43,072 nt of DNA from Clostridia bacterium (GCA_017456145.1 JAFTJZ010000074.1:1-43072); one strand, 5' to 3'. Counted from the stretch's first letter, positions 31,846 through 41,294 are shown. Translations and numbers: made by a program. Notes: generated by a model not told the origin, from the letters alone.

Positions 31846-33510
31846 TCAAAGATTTTTGGGATCGATACGGTGCGGGATATCCTTGATCTCCTCCCAGCGC
31901 TCACCATCAAGACGGTAACCTGTACCCGGACCTGCGTAGGTGTTGGGCGTATTGACAGCGCTGAGTACGCGGTAATCCTTATCAAGAATGGCAGAGGTCT
32001 GCATATAGTCACCAATAACGCGCTGCTTGAGCATATTCAGAATACGCTCGGCGATCTCCTCGTGACCGGTCTCAGCAAGTGCACGGCAAACATCAATGCC
32101 CGTAATGCCACGCTTGAGCACGTCTTCTGCCGCCAGAAGATCTGCGGGAACATCGCGATCCAGTGTGTCCTTGGAGCCGTGTGCATAAACAACAGCCTCG
32201 ACCTGCTCGTCCGTGATCTCGGTCAAGCCAAGATAAGAGAAGACCGATTGAATTGCCTTGGCAGCCTTGCGGCGAACGGCGATAACGTCCTCTTCCAGAA
32301 CAGGGCGAAGGCCACCGTCTACCATCAGGTCGCGCTGCAGGACGTTGTAATCGTCAAAGTCTTCGGCATCAAAGTTTGAGCCGGCGAACATATTATCATA
32401 ATTGGGCTCTGCGGCATATCCGGAGAAAATGAAGTCGGTACCGGGCATCAGCTCGATCAGCGTACGTGCGGTACGACGGGCTGCAGAGTTGGAAAAACTC
32501 TGGTCGTTACCGGAGGCACACTCCAGTCCCAGCAGCGTAGCGGCAAGGTTCTCGCCAAGCACCTCGCGGATACCGGAGGGAACCGACGCAGGAACGGCGA
32601 TGCAGCTGATAGCTCCGTTCTGCGTACCCTGAGCACCTGCGCCCTTGGTAACGTACAAACAGCGACACTCAAGATAAAGCATCGACTTTTTCTCGCTGTA
32701 ACCCATCAGCACCTCGGAGCCTGCACCTGATGTGAAACGGACCTTCAGACCGCGGGACGCATACGCCGAGTTGAGGAATGCCTTGGAATAGGGCGTATCG
32801 TCGCCGTCAACGAACACCTTTTCGGTTCCGTAGACCGAAACGGTTTCTGCATATGTAGTTAAGCCACGGATCCCCAGATCCAACTCGGTCGCCTCCTCGG
32901 AGGAGCACTGGGTCAACACACCCGGTCTGCCAACCTGCGAGCCGATCAGAATGGCCATGGCGGACAACGGTGCATAACGAGCAATACCCATCGTTGTTTC
33001 TTCCTCAGCAAAGCCGCGAAGAGCACCCTCGGCTGCATCGGCAGCGAGCTGCACGGGGTCATCCTTGAGGTTGGTGATGTGTGCTTGGTTAGAGGGCTTG
33101 AGACGTGCACGCATCTTCTGCATCCCCATCATCAGCTCAACGATGTTCAGATGATTGATAACCTCTGCCATCTTGGCGGGGGTGATGCCGGAGCAAATTT
33201 TTAAGACCTCCTTGCGAGAGACGTTGATATCCACAATCTTACGGGCAATTTCCAAGGAGGGAATAGACATAGAGACGGTCGCACGCTGTAAATTGATGGC
33301 ATAATCTGCGATAAAGGTGTCGATAAAATCAAAATCCTCTCGTTTTTTGCCGTCAAGCTCCGTGACCTTTCCCCCCACAATCTTAATAGAAGGTTTAGGG
33401 TCGTAGGGACTGTTCATGGCTACAAAGCCCATCTCGGGCCATTCACCGATATAACCGTCCAGATTGACAGGACGGGCGTCCAGTGTTTCAAATCGTTTTG
33501 ATCTCTTCAT
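31846..33510 (-). CDS. pduC: B12-dependent diol/glycerol dehydratase large (alpha) subunit
   Basis: The 554-residue TIM-barrel subunit has the same length as the Klebsiella oxytoca enzyme, with a constant +1 offset. Active-site residues are all present: His 144 (QAHITN), Glu 171, Glu 222 (YAETVSVYG), Gln 297 (AQGTQNG) and Asp 336 (SGNDQSF). The enzyme converts 1,2-propanediol or glycerol to propanal or 3-hydroxypropanal by an adenosylcobalamin radical reaction. Sequence alone does not separate the two substrates. ATG at 33510 begins MKRSKRFETLDARPVNLDG, the family's usual start. It is the first gene of the operon, driven from the promoter at 33637-33665. Confidence 0.97.
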   Translation of the reverse strand: MKRSKRFETLDARPVNLDGYIGEWPEMGFVAMNSPYDPKPSIKIVGGKVTELDGKKREDFDFIDTFIADYAINLQRATVSMSIPSLEIARKIVDINVSRKEVLKICSGITPAKMAEVINHLNIVELMMGMQKMRARLKPSNQAHITNLKDDPVQLAADAAEGALRGFAEEETTMGIARYAPLSAMAILIGSQVGRPGVLTQCSSEEATELDLGIRGLTTYAETVSVYGTEKVFVDGDDTPYSKAFLNSAYASRGLKVRFTSGAGSEVLMGYSEKKSMLYLECRCLYVTKGAGAQGTQNGAISCIAVPASVPSGIREVLGENLAATLLGLECASGNDQSFSNSAARRTARTLIELMPGTDFIFSGYAAEPNYDNMFAGSNFDAEDFDDYNVLQRDLMVDGGLRPVLEEDVIAVRRKAAKAIQSVFSYLGLTEITDEQVEAVVYAHGSKDTLDRDVPADLLAAEDVLKRGITGIDVCRALAETGHEEIAERILNMLKQRVIGDYMQTSAILDKDYRVLSAVNTPNTYAGPGTGYRLDGERWEEIKDIPHRIDPKNL

Positions 33511-33636
33511 AGGAGTGTTGATTCCTTTCTTTGCGGATACCGAATTGCCTTACCATACCCGGTATCTCACGTCATTTCTATCCTTATTATTTTGCTATAG
33601 ACACAACTTGCCATTATTTATCTATTATATTACTAT

Positions 33637-33665
33637 ATTATACTACAAGAATGCTCAAAAGTCAA
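33637..33665 (-). promoter_or_regulatory. promoter of the dehydratase operon
   Basis: On the minus strand TTGACT (33665-33660), a 17-base spacer and TATAAT (33642-33637). The leader is about 115 bases and contains a small hairpin (GATACCG/CGGTATC, 33536-33566). I find no cobalamin-riboswitch features in it. Confidence 0.8.
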
Positions 33666-33807
33666 TGATGATTTTAAGAAAAATGATAAATTCTTCGAAT
33701 TTTTTAAGAAATATTCTAACAAAATCGATATGCACGCGCTCGTGTAGCAATCCGCAGTTAAAATTCCCGTTAAATCCGATGTGTTACTACTTTTTCACAA
33801 ACAAATA

Positions 33808-33836
33808 TTGACACGAGAATAAAAATATAGTATAAT
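33808..33836 (+). promoter_or_regulatory. consensus promoter of the DUF4132 operon
   Basis: TTGACA (33808-33813), a 17-base spacer and TATAAT (33831-33836), about 50 bases upstream of the ATG at 33886. The rest of the roughly 375-base divergent gap (33511-33885) contains only this, the dehydratase promoter and AT-rich sequence. Confidence 0.85.
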
Positions 33837-33885
33837 TAAAATATCACATAATGTAGACAACAAAATTCCGTTTTCGGAGGCAAAT

Positions 33886-34326
33886 ATGGATAAAAAAAGC
33901 CAAGGTATCCGCATCTATGTAGCCATCAAACATATGGGGAACATTACCAAGTCCGTGAAGGAATATCCCATCCTTCTCGATCATCACCCGCTTACATTTC
34001 GAGAATTGATCGAAGATATCGTCAAATCTTGCGTCACTGCCTACAAGGAGCGCGCCAATAATGCAAAGATTCCGTCTCCACTGACCGATGAGCAGTGGCA
34101 AGAAATGCAGCAGATCGGAAAATTTGCCTTTGGTGTACATTATAATGAAACCGCAGTTGATTACGACAAAGCGGTCAGCACAGCGATTGAGTCTGTATCT
34201 GACGGGCTTGTTCGGGTATTCAAGGACGGGTACGAGATCACTGACCTTGACAAAGACTTGTGCCTAACCGAAGGAGATGTTCTTACCTTTGTAAGGCTGA
34301 CCATGTTATCCGGAAGAATGTGGTAA
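33886..34326 (+). CDS. putative beta-grasp (ThiS/MoaD/ubiquitin-like) protein
   Basis: The 146-residue protein is not in a family I can name. Its pattern fits a beta-grasp fold with an insertion: strand IRIYVAIKHM (8-17), strand SVKEYPILLD, helix LTFRELIEDIVKSCVTAY (36-53), a helical insertion (about 56-100), then VFKDGYEITDLDKDLCL and TEGDVLTFVRL. The last two resemble the ING-YEI-DLDTPL and EGDEVTF motifs of ThiS/MoaD. The end is LSGRMW, not a free Gly-Gly. It starts behind CGGAGG and is followed 12 bases later by the DUF4132 giant, so the two are surely co-transcribed. The fold is inferred; a scaffold or modifier role would need proof. Confidence 0.7.
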   Translation: MDKKSQGIRIYVAIKHMGNITKSVKEYPILLDHHPLTFRELIEDIVKSCVTAYKERANNAKIPSPLTDEQWQEMQQIGKFAFGVHYNETAVDYDKAVSTAIESVSDGLVRVFKDGYEITDLDKDLCLTEGDVLTFVRLTMLSGRMW

Positions 34327-34338
34327 AGGAGCGTAGCC

Positions 34339-37300
34339 ATGACAGACAAAACCCATACGGAAATTGCAAGAAAAAAAGCACTTGCCGCCGAGTACGCAGA
34401 AAAATTACGTCTGCAAGGGGAAAATCTTCTGAAAAGCCTGACGCGCGCACAATATGATTTTTTAACAAATCGCGCCTCGGCTGACCCGAGTGATCCCCCT
34501 AACACAACGATATACGACGCCCTTGTGCGCGCGATGCGAAAGTCCGAGACAGTACCATCAACATACATATCCCAAGAGCTTTCTTGGCTTTTTCAGGGTG
34601 CACTTGACAAGGGGCAAAGGGAGATCATTTTATATTATGCCGACCGCCTGCAAGAGTATCCTTATTCTCTCTCTCATTATCGCAGATCCTTCCGAGCTGC
34701 TAATAATGCTGCATACACCCAAAAGCTGGTCGCCATGATTCGCGCTTTCGGACGCACCTGCATTGTGGATGCTCCGCTCTATCGTATTCTGAACAGGGAG
34801 CTGCCCGAGGATGTTCAAGCGTATCTTGATGAATACAAATGGATCGGATGTGGCTACGTCAGCTGGCAGGTGGCTTATGCTCTGGATTCCAATGATCCGC
34901 AAGCAGAGGCTGCCATCCGTCGCGTGCTGACCGAGGATACTGCCTCACATATGTTGACCACCGAGCTCATTCGTGGTGTTCTTTGCAGCCATCGCAACGA
35001 TTTTCATGCGCTTGTCGCCAAGCTGCTTGTCGCAGCAAGGCTCGAAGAAGGCCTGCGTCAGGTCATCTGTGAAAATGCAGACTATGGAACGAGAGCAGCT
35101 TTTCTTACCATTCTTCAAGCAATTGAAGAAAATAATCTGATTCGTTATTCCTCCGTCAAGCGTGCAGTCGGCACCTGGCTCGGTATACTTCCCAGCGAGA
35201 TACAGGAGCTTGAGCGTGTCAGCGCCAAGAGCATTCGATTGATTTCAGACTGTCTTGAAAATGAAAACGAGCAAGCAGCGTGTCTTGCATCCGAGGATGC
35301 TATGAGCATCTATATTGCACTTTGGAGCTATGCTTTTGACGATGTCAACATTGCCATCGATAAAATTGCGGGAATTGTCGAAAACGGCTCACATCATCAA
35401 CTCCTTGTTGCAGGATATTTCACGGCAAATATGGATTTACCTTATGCGTCAAATAAAATCGCCAAAAGGGTTTTGCGTTTGCAACACGACAAAGACGATA
35501 TTCTTGCCGTATGGTTGCCCTGCTTTTTACCCAATCGACTATTGGAGCTTCGCAATTCTGTAAATAATCGTCCTTCCTTACAATATGATCCATGGTTTGA
35601 CGGCAAAGACGAGATATGTGAGTATAATGAGATATTCCAATCGATATATTCATCCTTTTCCGGCAATCGTAAAACCTTTTCTCCCTGTGTGTTCCCATGG
35701 CTTGAGGTAAAAATAGAAAAAAGTGATTTAGCAGAAATACTCTGCATACTGGCACTGCTCTCAAAGGAAAACGATAAGCTTGACCGCGCCTGCTCTCTGA
35801 TCAAGCACTGTCATTCTCATCAACGTCATTTGTATTTTTCCGCCCTTCTGCGTCAGCCGCAAACTGCACCGCAGCGAAAGGCATTGCTGGAAGGGCTCAC
35901 CGACAAAGAATCCTATACACGCAAAGCGGCCTTCGATATCATTTCAACGTCAGCATTGACCGATGACGAATATCGATCCATCGAAGAAAATCTTCGTTTC
36001 AAAAGCGCGGATATTCGTAATTATTCCACGACAATTCTGCTGCGTCAGAACGATCACGCACTATTTCTGTGCATTTCCCGCTTGCTTGAGAACGAAAATG
36101 ACAACATTCGTTTTGCTGCACTGGATATGCTGATGCAGCTCAAGCAAGACCCCACGCGAAACAATATTCTATATTCTCTCAGGACAAAGCTTGTGCCGCT
36201 CTCACAATCGCAGGAGCCTGACGAGAGAGGAAAACGGTTGTTGGATTCCTTGCTCGGGGAAGATATGGAAAAAGCAGGGAAGGGAGCTGCGCTCTTCCGC
36301 GAGAAGGATACGTATTTACCAACTCAATTCGATGAAGATAATATCGCTCTTTGCTTAGAGACCTTTTTGGATTATTTTCCCGATTCCAAGCTGCCCGCGC
36401 AGGTTCTCGGCAACAAGGGAAAAATCCATCTGTTTGAAAAGTTGATCTCGACAATCGGTAAAAATGTCGCCTGCAAATCAGCCGTCCAAGCAGCGGAAGA
36501 TCTGCTCTCGCTCTCCGCTTTCATCCAAGCGCACGTGACAGATTCCTTTACCAACCAGCGGGGTGAATCTGTCCTTATCGGCGAACTTCAGTTTCCGCAT
36601 CAATTTCGCGATCATGAGGGAAAACTGCCCCTGCCCGCACTCTGGGATGAATGGATTCAGACAAACGGTATCACCTCGCAGCGACTCGTCCGTGCATTGG
36701 TGTTGCGTTTCGCCTATTCTCAGAAAACCAAATTTGCTGAAGATTGTGCTGACTCCATCCGCGCACTCTACGGAACAGGCTTTGAATGCGGAAGACCGAT
36801 CCCAAATCAAAGATTGGTTAAAATCATTCTTATAAGCTTTTGCAACTACCTCCCCGAGCAGGACCGCATCCGCCTTGCCTCGGCACTTGCGATCTGGTTT
36901 ATCCGTTGCGTTCCCGACCATCTGGTATTGATCGATGCACCGACACCTGAAAAGCTCCCCAGATGCCTTGAGGTGGCACACCTGTTGGCTCATGAACAGC
37001 TTTATTGTATTTTTTCGTGGTTGTCCTGCAACAATGATGAGCAGTTGCCTTATACCTTTCCCCTGGCGGTGGCAGCTGCTGCACGTTGCATTTCCGCATA
37101 CAAACAAATTCCCAAGCCGGAAAGGTTTGAAACCCGTACCTCATACCATTATATGAATATTGATGAGCGTACGCTCCGTCCGCCATACCGCGGTGATTAT
37201 CCGACGGGATATCCCCTTGTTGGCATCAATGCATACCTTTATGCGGCATACCGAGGAATAATCACCGAGCCTGAGCTTTATCGATTTTTACTGCATCCCG

Positions 37301-39585
37301 ACACCCTATGCAAATCCGTCGAGATCGTGAGCGCCATAGCCGCAAATTATTATGATGCAGGTAAGCTGATCACCTCCCACAATCCATATAAAAGTCTGCG
37401 AGCTGCGGATGTCGTTAAGAATTTTCTCGGAAAGACGGAGGAGCCAACCCCTCAGGATATACAGCTGCTTCGTTTCGTCGCACACGTTTACGATACGATC
37501 ATCCCCGCCATTCTCACCTCCGAGCTTTCGCGTGGCGATACTCCGACGGATTATTCTCATGCAATTGGTCGTATCACACGTATTTATGGGGCGGATCATC
37601 TTGCGGACATTCTTGCTGCCTTGGGGAATGAAACACTTGACAGAAATATATGCTCCGGCTACCATAACTACAAGGATCGCGCCGCCTCACTCTCCTATCT
37701 GCTCTCAATCTGTGTTCCCGCAAATGACGATAATGCCGATACTCTTCGTACAGCACTTGCAGGAAAAATGATCACGACCAAGCGTCTGTTCGAGACGGCA
37801 TTGCTCTCTCCTGAGTGGATCCCGATCATCGGTGCATACCTTCAGATTGACGCCTTTGAGTCGGTCTGCTATTATTTTATCGCGCACATGAATGAAGAAT
37901 TCGACGACAAACGCAGAGCGATGATCGCAAGATTTACCCCGCTTACCGAGGATGAATTGAACCACGGTGCGTTTGACGCGAATTGGTTCCGCTCCGCTCA
38001 TCAAATGATCGGAGAGAAGGACTTTTTAATGATATATGATGCCGCGAAATATATTACCAACGGTGCCAAACACACCCGCGCACGAAAATATGCGGATGCA
38101 ACGCTCGGCAAATATACGGAAGAGCAGCTCCGGGCAACGGTGTCAGATAAGAGAAACAAAGATCTGTTGATGGCTTATGCACTCATACCGCTTACGAGCG
38201 ATGACGATCTTTGCAGACGTTATCTCTATATTCAGCAATTCCTCAAAGAAAGCAAGCAGTTCGGTTCCCAGCGCGCCGCAAGTGAGAGTAAGGCTGTCGA
38301 GATGGCACTTCGGAATCTCGCCACAAACGCAGGATATTCCGATACGATGAGACTGACGCTGCGTATGGAGGCCAAGATCATTGATGATCATCGCGCGCTG
38401 CTGGAAGAGCAGAGCATAGAAGATGTCACAGTACGGATTTCTCTGGACAATACAGGGAAGGCCAAACTTGTCTGCTCAAAGGACGATAAGCCTCTTCGAA
38501 GTATTCCCTCAAAGATCAAAAAGCACGATATGCTCATAAAGCTGACCAATCTTGTCAAAACGCTTGACGCACAACACCGTCGCACTCGCGTGATGCTGGA
38601 GCAGTCCATGGAGGACAGCACGGTCTTTACCTTTGGGGAATTATGTGCGCTCGCAACACATCCCGTTGTTTATCCTATGTTGAATAAGCTTATATTTATC
38701 AGTGGAAATGCGGTCGGATTTTTTACCGATACGGGACTTGCCGATGATAAAGGAAATATTCAACCGCTCCCGGCAGATAGCCCCTTGAAAATTGCGCACC
38801 CATATGATCTGTATCAAATGGGGTGCTGGAAGAACTATCAGCAATTTCTGTATGATAAAAAAATCACCCAGCCATATCGTCAGGTATTTCGCGAATTATA
38901 TGTTAAGACAGCGGAGGAGAGTGAAACCTATCACTCCTTGCGGTATGCAGGTAATCAAATTCATCCCGGAAAGACGGTTGCCACCCTCAAGAGCCGCCGT
39001 TGGATCGCAGACATTGAAACAGGACTCCAAAAAGTGTACTACAAGGAAAACATCATAGCAAGAATTTATGCTCTCGGCAACTGGTTTTCTCCCGCGGATA
39101 TTGAATCTCCCACCTTGGAATGGGTTTGCTTTGCCGACAGACAAACCGGGGATGAACGCAAGATCTCCGAGATTCCCGACATCATTTTCTCTGAGGTCAT
39201 GCGAGACGTTGATCTTGCGGTCAGCGTTGCACATGCCGGTGGCGTTGATCCCGAGACAAGCCACTCCACCATGGAAATGCGTGCGACGATCCTTTCCTAT
39301 ATCCTGCCGATGTTCGGCATCGATAACGTCAAGACGGAGGGGCATCACGCGATCATTCACGGAAAAATGGCAAATTATTCGGTTCATCTCGGCAGCGGCG
39401 TTGTTCATCAGCTCGGCGGTACCATGATCCCGGTTCTTCCTGTTCATTCACAGCATAAAGGAAAGATTTTCCTCCCCTTCGTCGATGACGATCCCAAGAC
39501 GGCGGAGATCATTTCCAAGGTTCTTCTGTTTTCTGATGACTGTAAGATCAAGGACCCGATGATACTCTCCTGCATCCGTAACTGA
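34339..39585 (+). CDS. DUF4132 domain giant protein with HEAT-like repeats
   Basis: The 1748-residue cytoplasmic protein has no signal peptide or membrane segment. It is mostly alpha-helical with HEAT-like repeats, clearest near 515-620 (SYTRKAAFDIIS, DNIRFAALDMLMQLK). The DUF4132 region begins at about 1385 (RSIPSKIKKHDMLIKL) and the C-terminus carries the strongly conserved segments VDLAVSVAHAGGVDPETS (about 1625-1640), VHLGSGVVHQLGG (about 1680-1693) and FLPFVDDDPKTAEIISKVLL (about 1711-1730). E. coli relatives include MolR/YehI-type proteins, often fused to WGR domains; their biochemical function is unknown. AAAGGAG precedes the ATG at 34339. A conflict or stress role has been suggested for such families but is not shown. 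Confidence 0.9.
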   Translation: MTDKTHTEIARKKALAAEYAEKLRLQGENLLKSLTRAQYDFLTNRASADPSDPPNTTIYDALVRAMRKSETVPSTYISQELSWLFQGALDKGQREIILYYADRLQEYPYSLSHYRRSFRAANNAAYTQKLVAMIRAFGRTCIVDAPLYRILNRELPEDVQAYLDEYKWIGCGYVSWQVAYALDSNDPQAEAAIRRVLTEDTASHMLTTELIRGVLCSHRNDFHALVAKLLVAARLEEGLRQVICENADYGTRAAFLTILQAIEENNLIRYSSVKRAVGTWLGILPSEIQELERVSAKSIRLISDCLENENEQAACLASEDAMSIYIALWSYAFDDVNIAIDKIAGIVENGSHHQLLVAGYFTANMDLPYASNKIAKRVLRLQHDKDDILAVWLPCFLPNRLLELRNSVNNRPSLQYDPWFDGKDEICEYNEIFQSIYSSFSGNRKTFSPCVFPWLEVKIEKSDLAEILCILALLSKENDKLDRACSLIKHCHSHQRHLYFSALLRQPQTAPQRKALLEGLTDKESYTRKAAFDIISTSALTDDEYRSIEENLRFKSADIRNYSTTILLRQNDHALFLCISRLLENENDNIRFAALDMLMQLKQDPTRNNILYSLRTKLVPLSQSQEPDERGKRLLDSLLGEDMEKAGKGAALFREKDTYLPTQFDEDNIALCLETFLDYFPDSKLPAQVLGNKGKIHLFEKLISTIGKNVACKSAVQAAEDLLSLSAFIQAHVTDSFTNQRGESVLIGELQFPHQFRDHEGKLPLPALWDEWIQTNGITSQRLVRALVLRFAYSQKTKFAEDCADSIRALYGTGFECGRPIPNQRLVKIILISFCNYLPEQDRIRLASALAIWFIRCVPDHLVLIDAPTPEKLPRCLEVAHLLAHEQLYCIFSWLSCNNDEQLPYTFPLAVAAAARCISAYKQIPKPERFETRTSYHYMNIDERTLRPPYRGDYPTGYPLVGINAYLYAAYRGIITEPELYRFLLHPDTLCKSVEIVSAIAANYYDAGKLITSHNPYKSLRAADVVKNFLGKTEEPTPQDIQLLRFVAHVYDTIIPAILTSELSRGDTPTDYSHAIGRITRIYGADHLADILAALGNETLDRNICSGYHNYKDRAASLSYLLSICVPANDDNADTLRTALAGKMITTKRLFETALLSPEWIPIIGAYLQIDAFESVCYYFIAHMNEEFDDKRRAMIARFTPLTEDELNHGAFDANWFRSAHQMIGEKDFLMIYDAAKYITNGAKHTRARKYADATLGKYTEEQLRATVSDKRNKDLLMAYALIPLTSDDDLCRRYLYIQQFLKESKQFGSQRAASESKAVEMALRNLATNAGYSDTMRLTLRMEAKIIDDHRALLEEQSIEDVTVRISLDNTGKAKLVCSKDDKPLRSIPSKIKKHDMLIKLTNLVKTLDAQHRRTRVMLEQSMEDSTVFTFGELCALATHPVVYPMLNKLIFISGNAVGFFTDTGLADDKGNIQPLPADSPLKIAHPYDLYQMGCWKNYQQFLYDKKITQPYRQVFRELYVKTAEESETYHSLRYAGNQIHPGKTVATLKSRRWIADIETGLQKVYYKENIIARIYALGNWFSPADIESPTLEWVCFADRQTGDERKISEIPDIIFSEVMRDVDLAVSVAHAGGVDPETSHSTMEMRATILSYILPMFGIDNVKTEGHHAIIHGKMANYSVHLGSGVVHQLGGTMIPVLPVHSQHKGKIFLPFVDDDPKTAEIISKVLLFSDDCKIKDPMILSCIRN

Positions 39586-39665
39586 TCACACCCACTCCCG
39601 ATATTATTTAGATCAGACATCACGTAGCACCGCTGTAACACGAAGAAAGGAGCGTGAATAAAGAA

Positions 39666-40094
39666 ATGAACCACTTCGGAATGTCCATGCTTTGGTTCTG
39701 GATCAGCTACATATTTGTTACCTGTGCGGGGATGATTCACACCATAATCAATATTTACGTACTTGGGATGAAACCTATGGATGAAAACGGTATGGGTGAA
39801 GGGTATGAAAAAACCAAGCCGTGGCACCCTCTATATAACATCATATCGTTTTCAATCTTTGGATTTGCCTATATGAACGGGCTTACCACACCTACCTTTA
39901 CCGAGGCGCTTATCACGGGTGTGATATGGGTCGGCATCTGTATTGTGGTCGATGTGTTTGCTTGGGTACTGATCAAGCACCCGTGGAGCCTTTCATTTAG
40001 AGAATTTTATATTGATTATCAGCCGTGGATCACACTGATCTATCTTGCAATATTGATCGGACCGTTGATCGGATATTTCATTACGCTTATTTAA
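39666..40094 (+). CDS. small four-helix membrane protein
   Basis: The 142-residue protein has about four transmembrane helices: roughly 6-28, 58-76, 80-102 and 118-140. Conserved-looking stretches are KTKPWHPLYNIISF between helices 1 and 2 and WVLIKHPWSLSFREFYIDYQPW before helix 4. I know similar hypothetical clostridial proteins but no function. AAAGGAG is 13 bases from the ATG at 39666; a GTG at 39654 is too close to that site, so the start is uncertain by four codons. It follows the DUF4132 gene by 80 bases with no promoter or terminator between. Confidence 0.75.
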   Translation: MNHFGMSMLWFWISYIFVTCAGMIHTIINIYVLGMKPMDENGMGEGYEKTKPWHPLYNIISFSIFGFAYMNGLTTPTFTEALITGVIWVGICIVVDVFAWVLIKHPWSLSFREFYIDYQPWITLIYLAILIGPLIGYFITLI

Positions 40095-40159
40095 GAGCAT
40101 ATATCGCTGCATCACCGCCGCCAAACCATGCGGCGACCTACTTGTCAGGAGGTATCACG

Positions 40160-41089
40160 ATGTCCAAATATCCAATTAATAAAGAATTTTTCCCGTTCTC
40201 TCGTTTCACACCGCCCATCAGCGAGAAGTTTTTGGCGATGGCTGTCCCCTACATGAAAGCACCAAGATCCATTTTTCACGATAAGGAGCTTGATGTAAGT
40301 CGCCACAAGCTCGCAAGCTACGACGGTGAGACGATCGAGTGTTTACTTATGTCCCCCAAAAGCATAAAGGGAGATGCGCCTTGCCTCATCTATATCCACG
40401 GTGGTGGATTTGTGCTTCCTGCGGCGGGGTATCACTATCATAACGCCATGCGTTATGCCAAGGAATCGGAGTGCAGAGTTCTCTTTGTCAATTACAGACT
40501 TGCACCAAAGCATCCGCATCCCGTGTTCTTTGAGGACGCTTATGCCGCGTTTTGTTGGGCGTATGATCATGCACAAAATTTGAACATCGACGTATCTCGC
40601 ATCGGCATTGGCGGGGACAGCGCAGGTGCAACACTCGCAGTGGGAGTATGTATGATGGCGCGAGATCGGATGCATCCCGTGAAATTTCTATTTCAGATGC
40701 TGCCGTATCCGTTCCTTGATGCTCGGAACAACAGCGAGTCTTGTAAAAAATACAACGATACGCCCATGTGGAATTCCACGCTCTCAAATCGCATCGCACC
40801 GATGACGAAGGTTGATAGGAACAATCCCAACTACGCTTATTACTCTCCGGTGGAAGCCGGATGCTTTGAGGGACTTCCTCCTGCATATATTGAAACCGCG
40901 GAGTTTGATTGTCTTCACGATGATGGCATCCTATATGCAGAGAAATTGCGCTCTGCGGGGATTGCCGTTGTAGTAAATGAGACCGAAGGCACTATGCACG
41001 GCTTTGACATTATGCAAAAAGCGGAAACCACGAAAGCTGCAATAAAAATGAGAATAGAGTTTATGAAAAGGTGTTTTTCTCACCAATAA
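40160..41089 (+). CDS. alpha/beta hydrolase, hormone-sensitive-lipase family esterase
   Basis: The 309-residue protein has the HSL-family oxyanion motif HGGG (80-83), nucleophile motif GDSAG with Ser 154, and likely catalytic Asp 250 (ETAEFDCLHDDG) and His 280 (TMHGFD). YRLAPKHPHP is the usual segment after the oxyanion loop. No signal peptide is present, so it acts in the cytoplasm on esters such as acylated small molecules or short lipids. The frame is open to 40025, but the ATG at 40160 has AGGAGG 8 bases ahead. A terminator follows at 41135-41163, so it is probably the last gene of the operon starting at 33808. Confidence 0.9.
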   Translation: MSKYPINKEFFPFSRFTPPISEKFLAMAVPYMKAPRSIFHDKELDVSRHKLASYDGETIECLLMSPKSIKGDAPCLIYIHGGGFVLPAAGYHYHNAMRYAKESECRVLFVNYRLAPKHPHPVFFEDAYAAFCWAYDHAQNLNIDVSRIGIGGDSAGATLAVGVCMMARDRMHPVKFLFQMLPYPFLDARNNSESCKKYNDTPMWNSTLSNRIAPMTKVDRNNPNYAYYSPVEAGCFEGLPPAYIETAEFDCLHDDGILYAEKLRSAGIAVVVNETEGTMHGFDIMQKAETTKAAIKMRIEFMKRCFSHQ

Positions 41090-41134
41090 ATTATATTTTA
41101 ATAAAATCATCGGGGATCTGACCGAGCAAGAAGA

Positions 41135-41163
41135 GGGGGCTGCGTTATTCTCAGCCCCTTTTT
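41135..41163 (+). terminator. intrinsic terminator after the esterase gene
   Basis: GGGGCTG (41136-41142), a 9-base loop, CAGCCCC (41152-41158) and TTTTT. Confidence 0.9.
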
Positions 41164-41186
41164 CGATTAAAATTTCTTCTGACTGA

Positions 41187-41215
41187 TTGACAAATCTGAA
41201 AATAAGGTGTATAAT
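41187..41215 (+). promoter_or_regulatory. perfect sigma-A promoter of the LuxR-type gene
   Basis: TTGACA (41187-41192), a 17-base spacer and TATAAT (41210-41215). Operator repeats begin 4 bases after the -10. Confidence 0.88.
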
Positions 41216-41219
41216 ATAC

Positions 41220-41294
41220 TACGCGAAAGCGAACAGTAACACACTTCGCATTTGCGAACGATATTACCATTCGCGAATGCGAACGATAAAACGT
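41220..41294. promoter_or_regulatory. three palindromic operators, 25-bp spacing
   Basis: Three 25-bp units start at 41220, 41245 and 41270. Each opens with a palindrome: TACGCGAAAGCGAA, TTCGCATTTGCGAA and TTCGCGAATGCGAA, then C(A/G)(A/G)T. GCGAAC recurs at 41229, 41254 and 41279, exactly 25 bases apart. They lie between the -10 box and the ribosome site, where bound protein would block transcription. The adjacent regulator is the obvious candidate ligand; this is inference. Confidence 0.8.

Noticed and set aside
30764-31918. Long plus-strand frame of 384 codons
   Set aside because: It lies antisense to pduD, which has strong family matches, and has no ribosome site or recognisable protein character.
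33511-33636. Cobalamin riboswitch upstream of pduC
   Set aside because: The leader is only about 115 bases and lacks the conserved B12-box features; only a small hairpin is present.
40116-40135. Terminator between the membrane protein and the esterase gene
   Set aside because: CGCCGC/GCGGCG can form a hairpin but no T-run follows, so read-through is expected.
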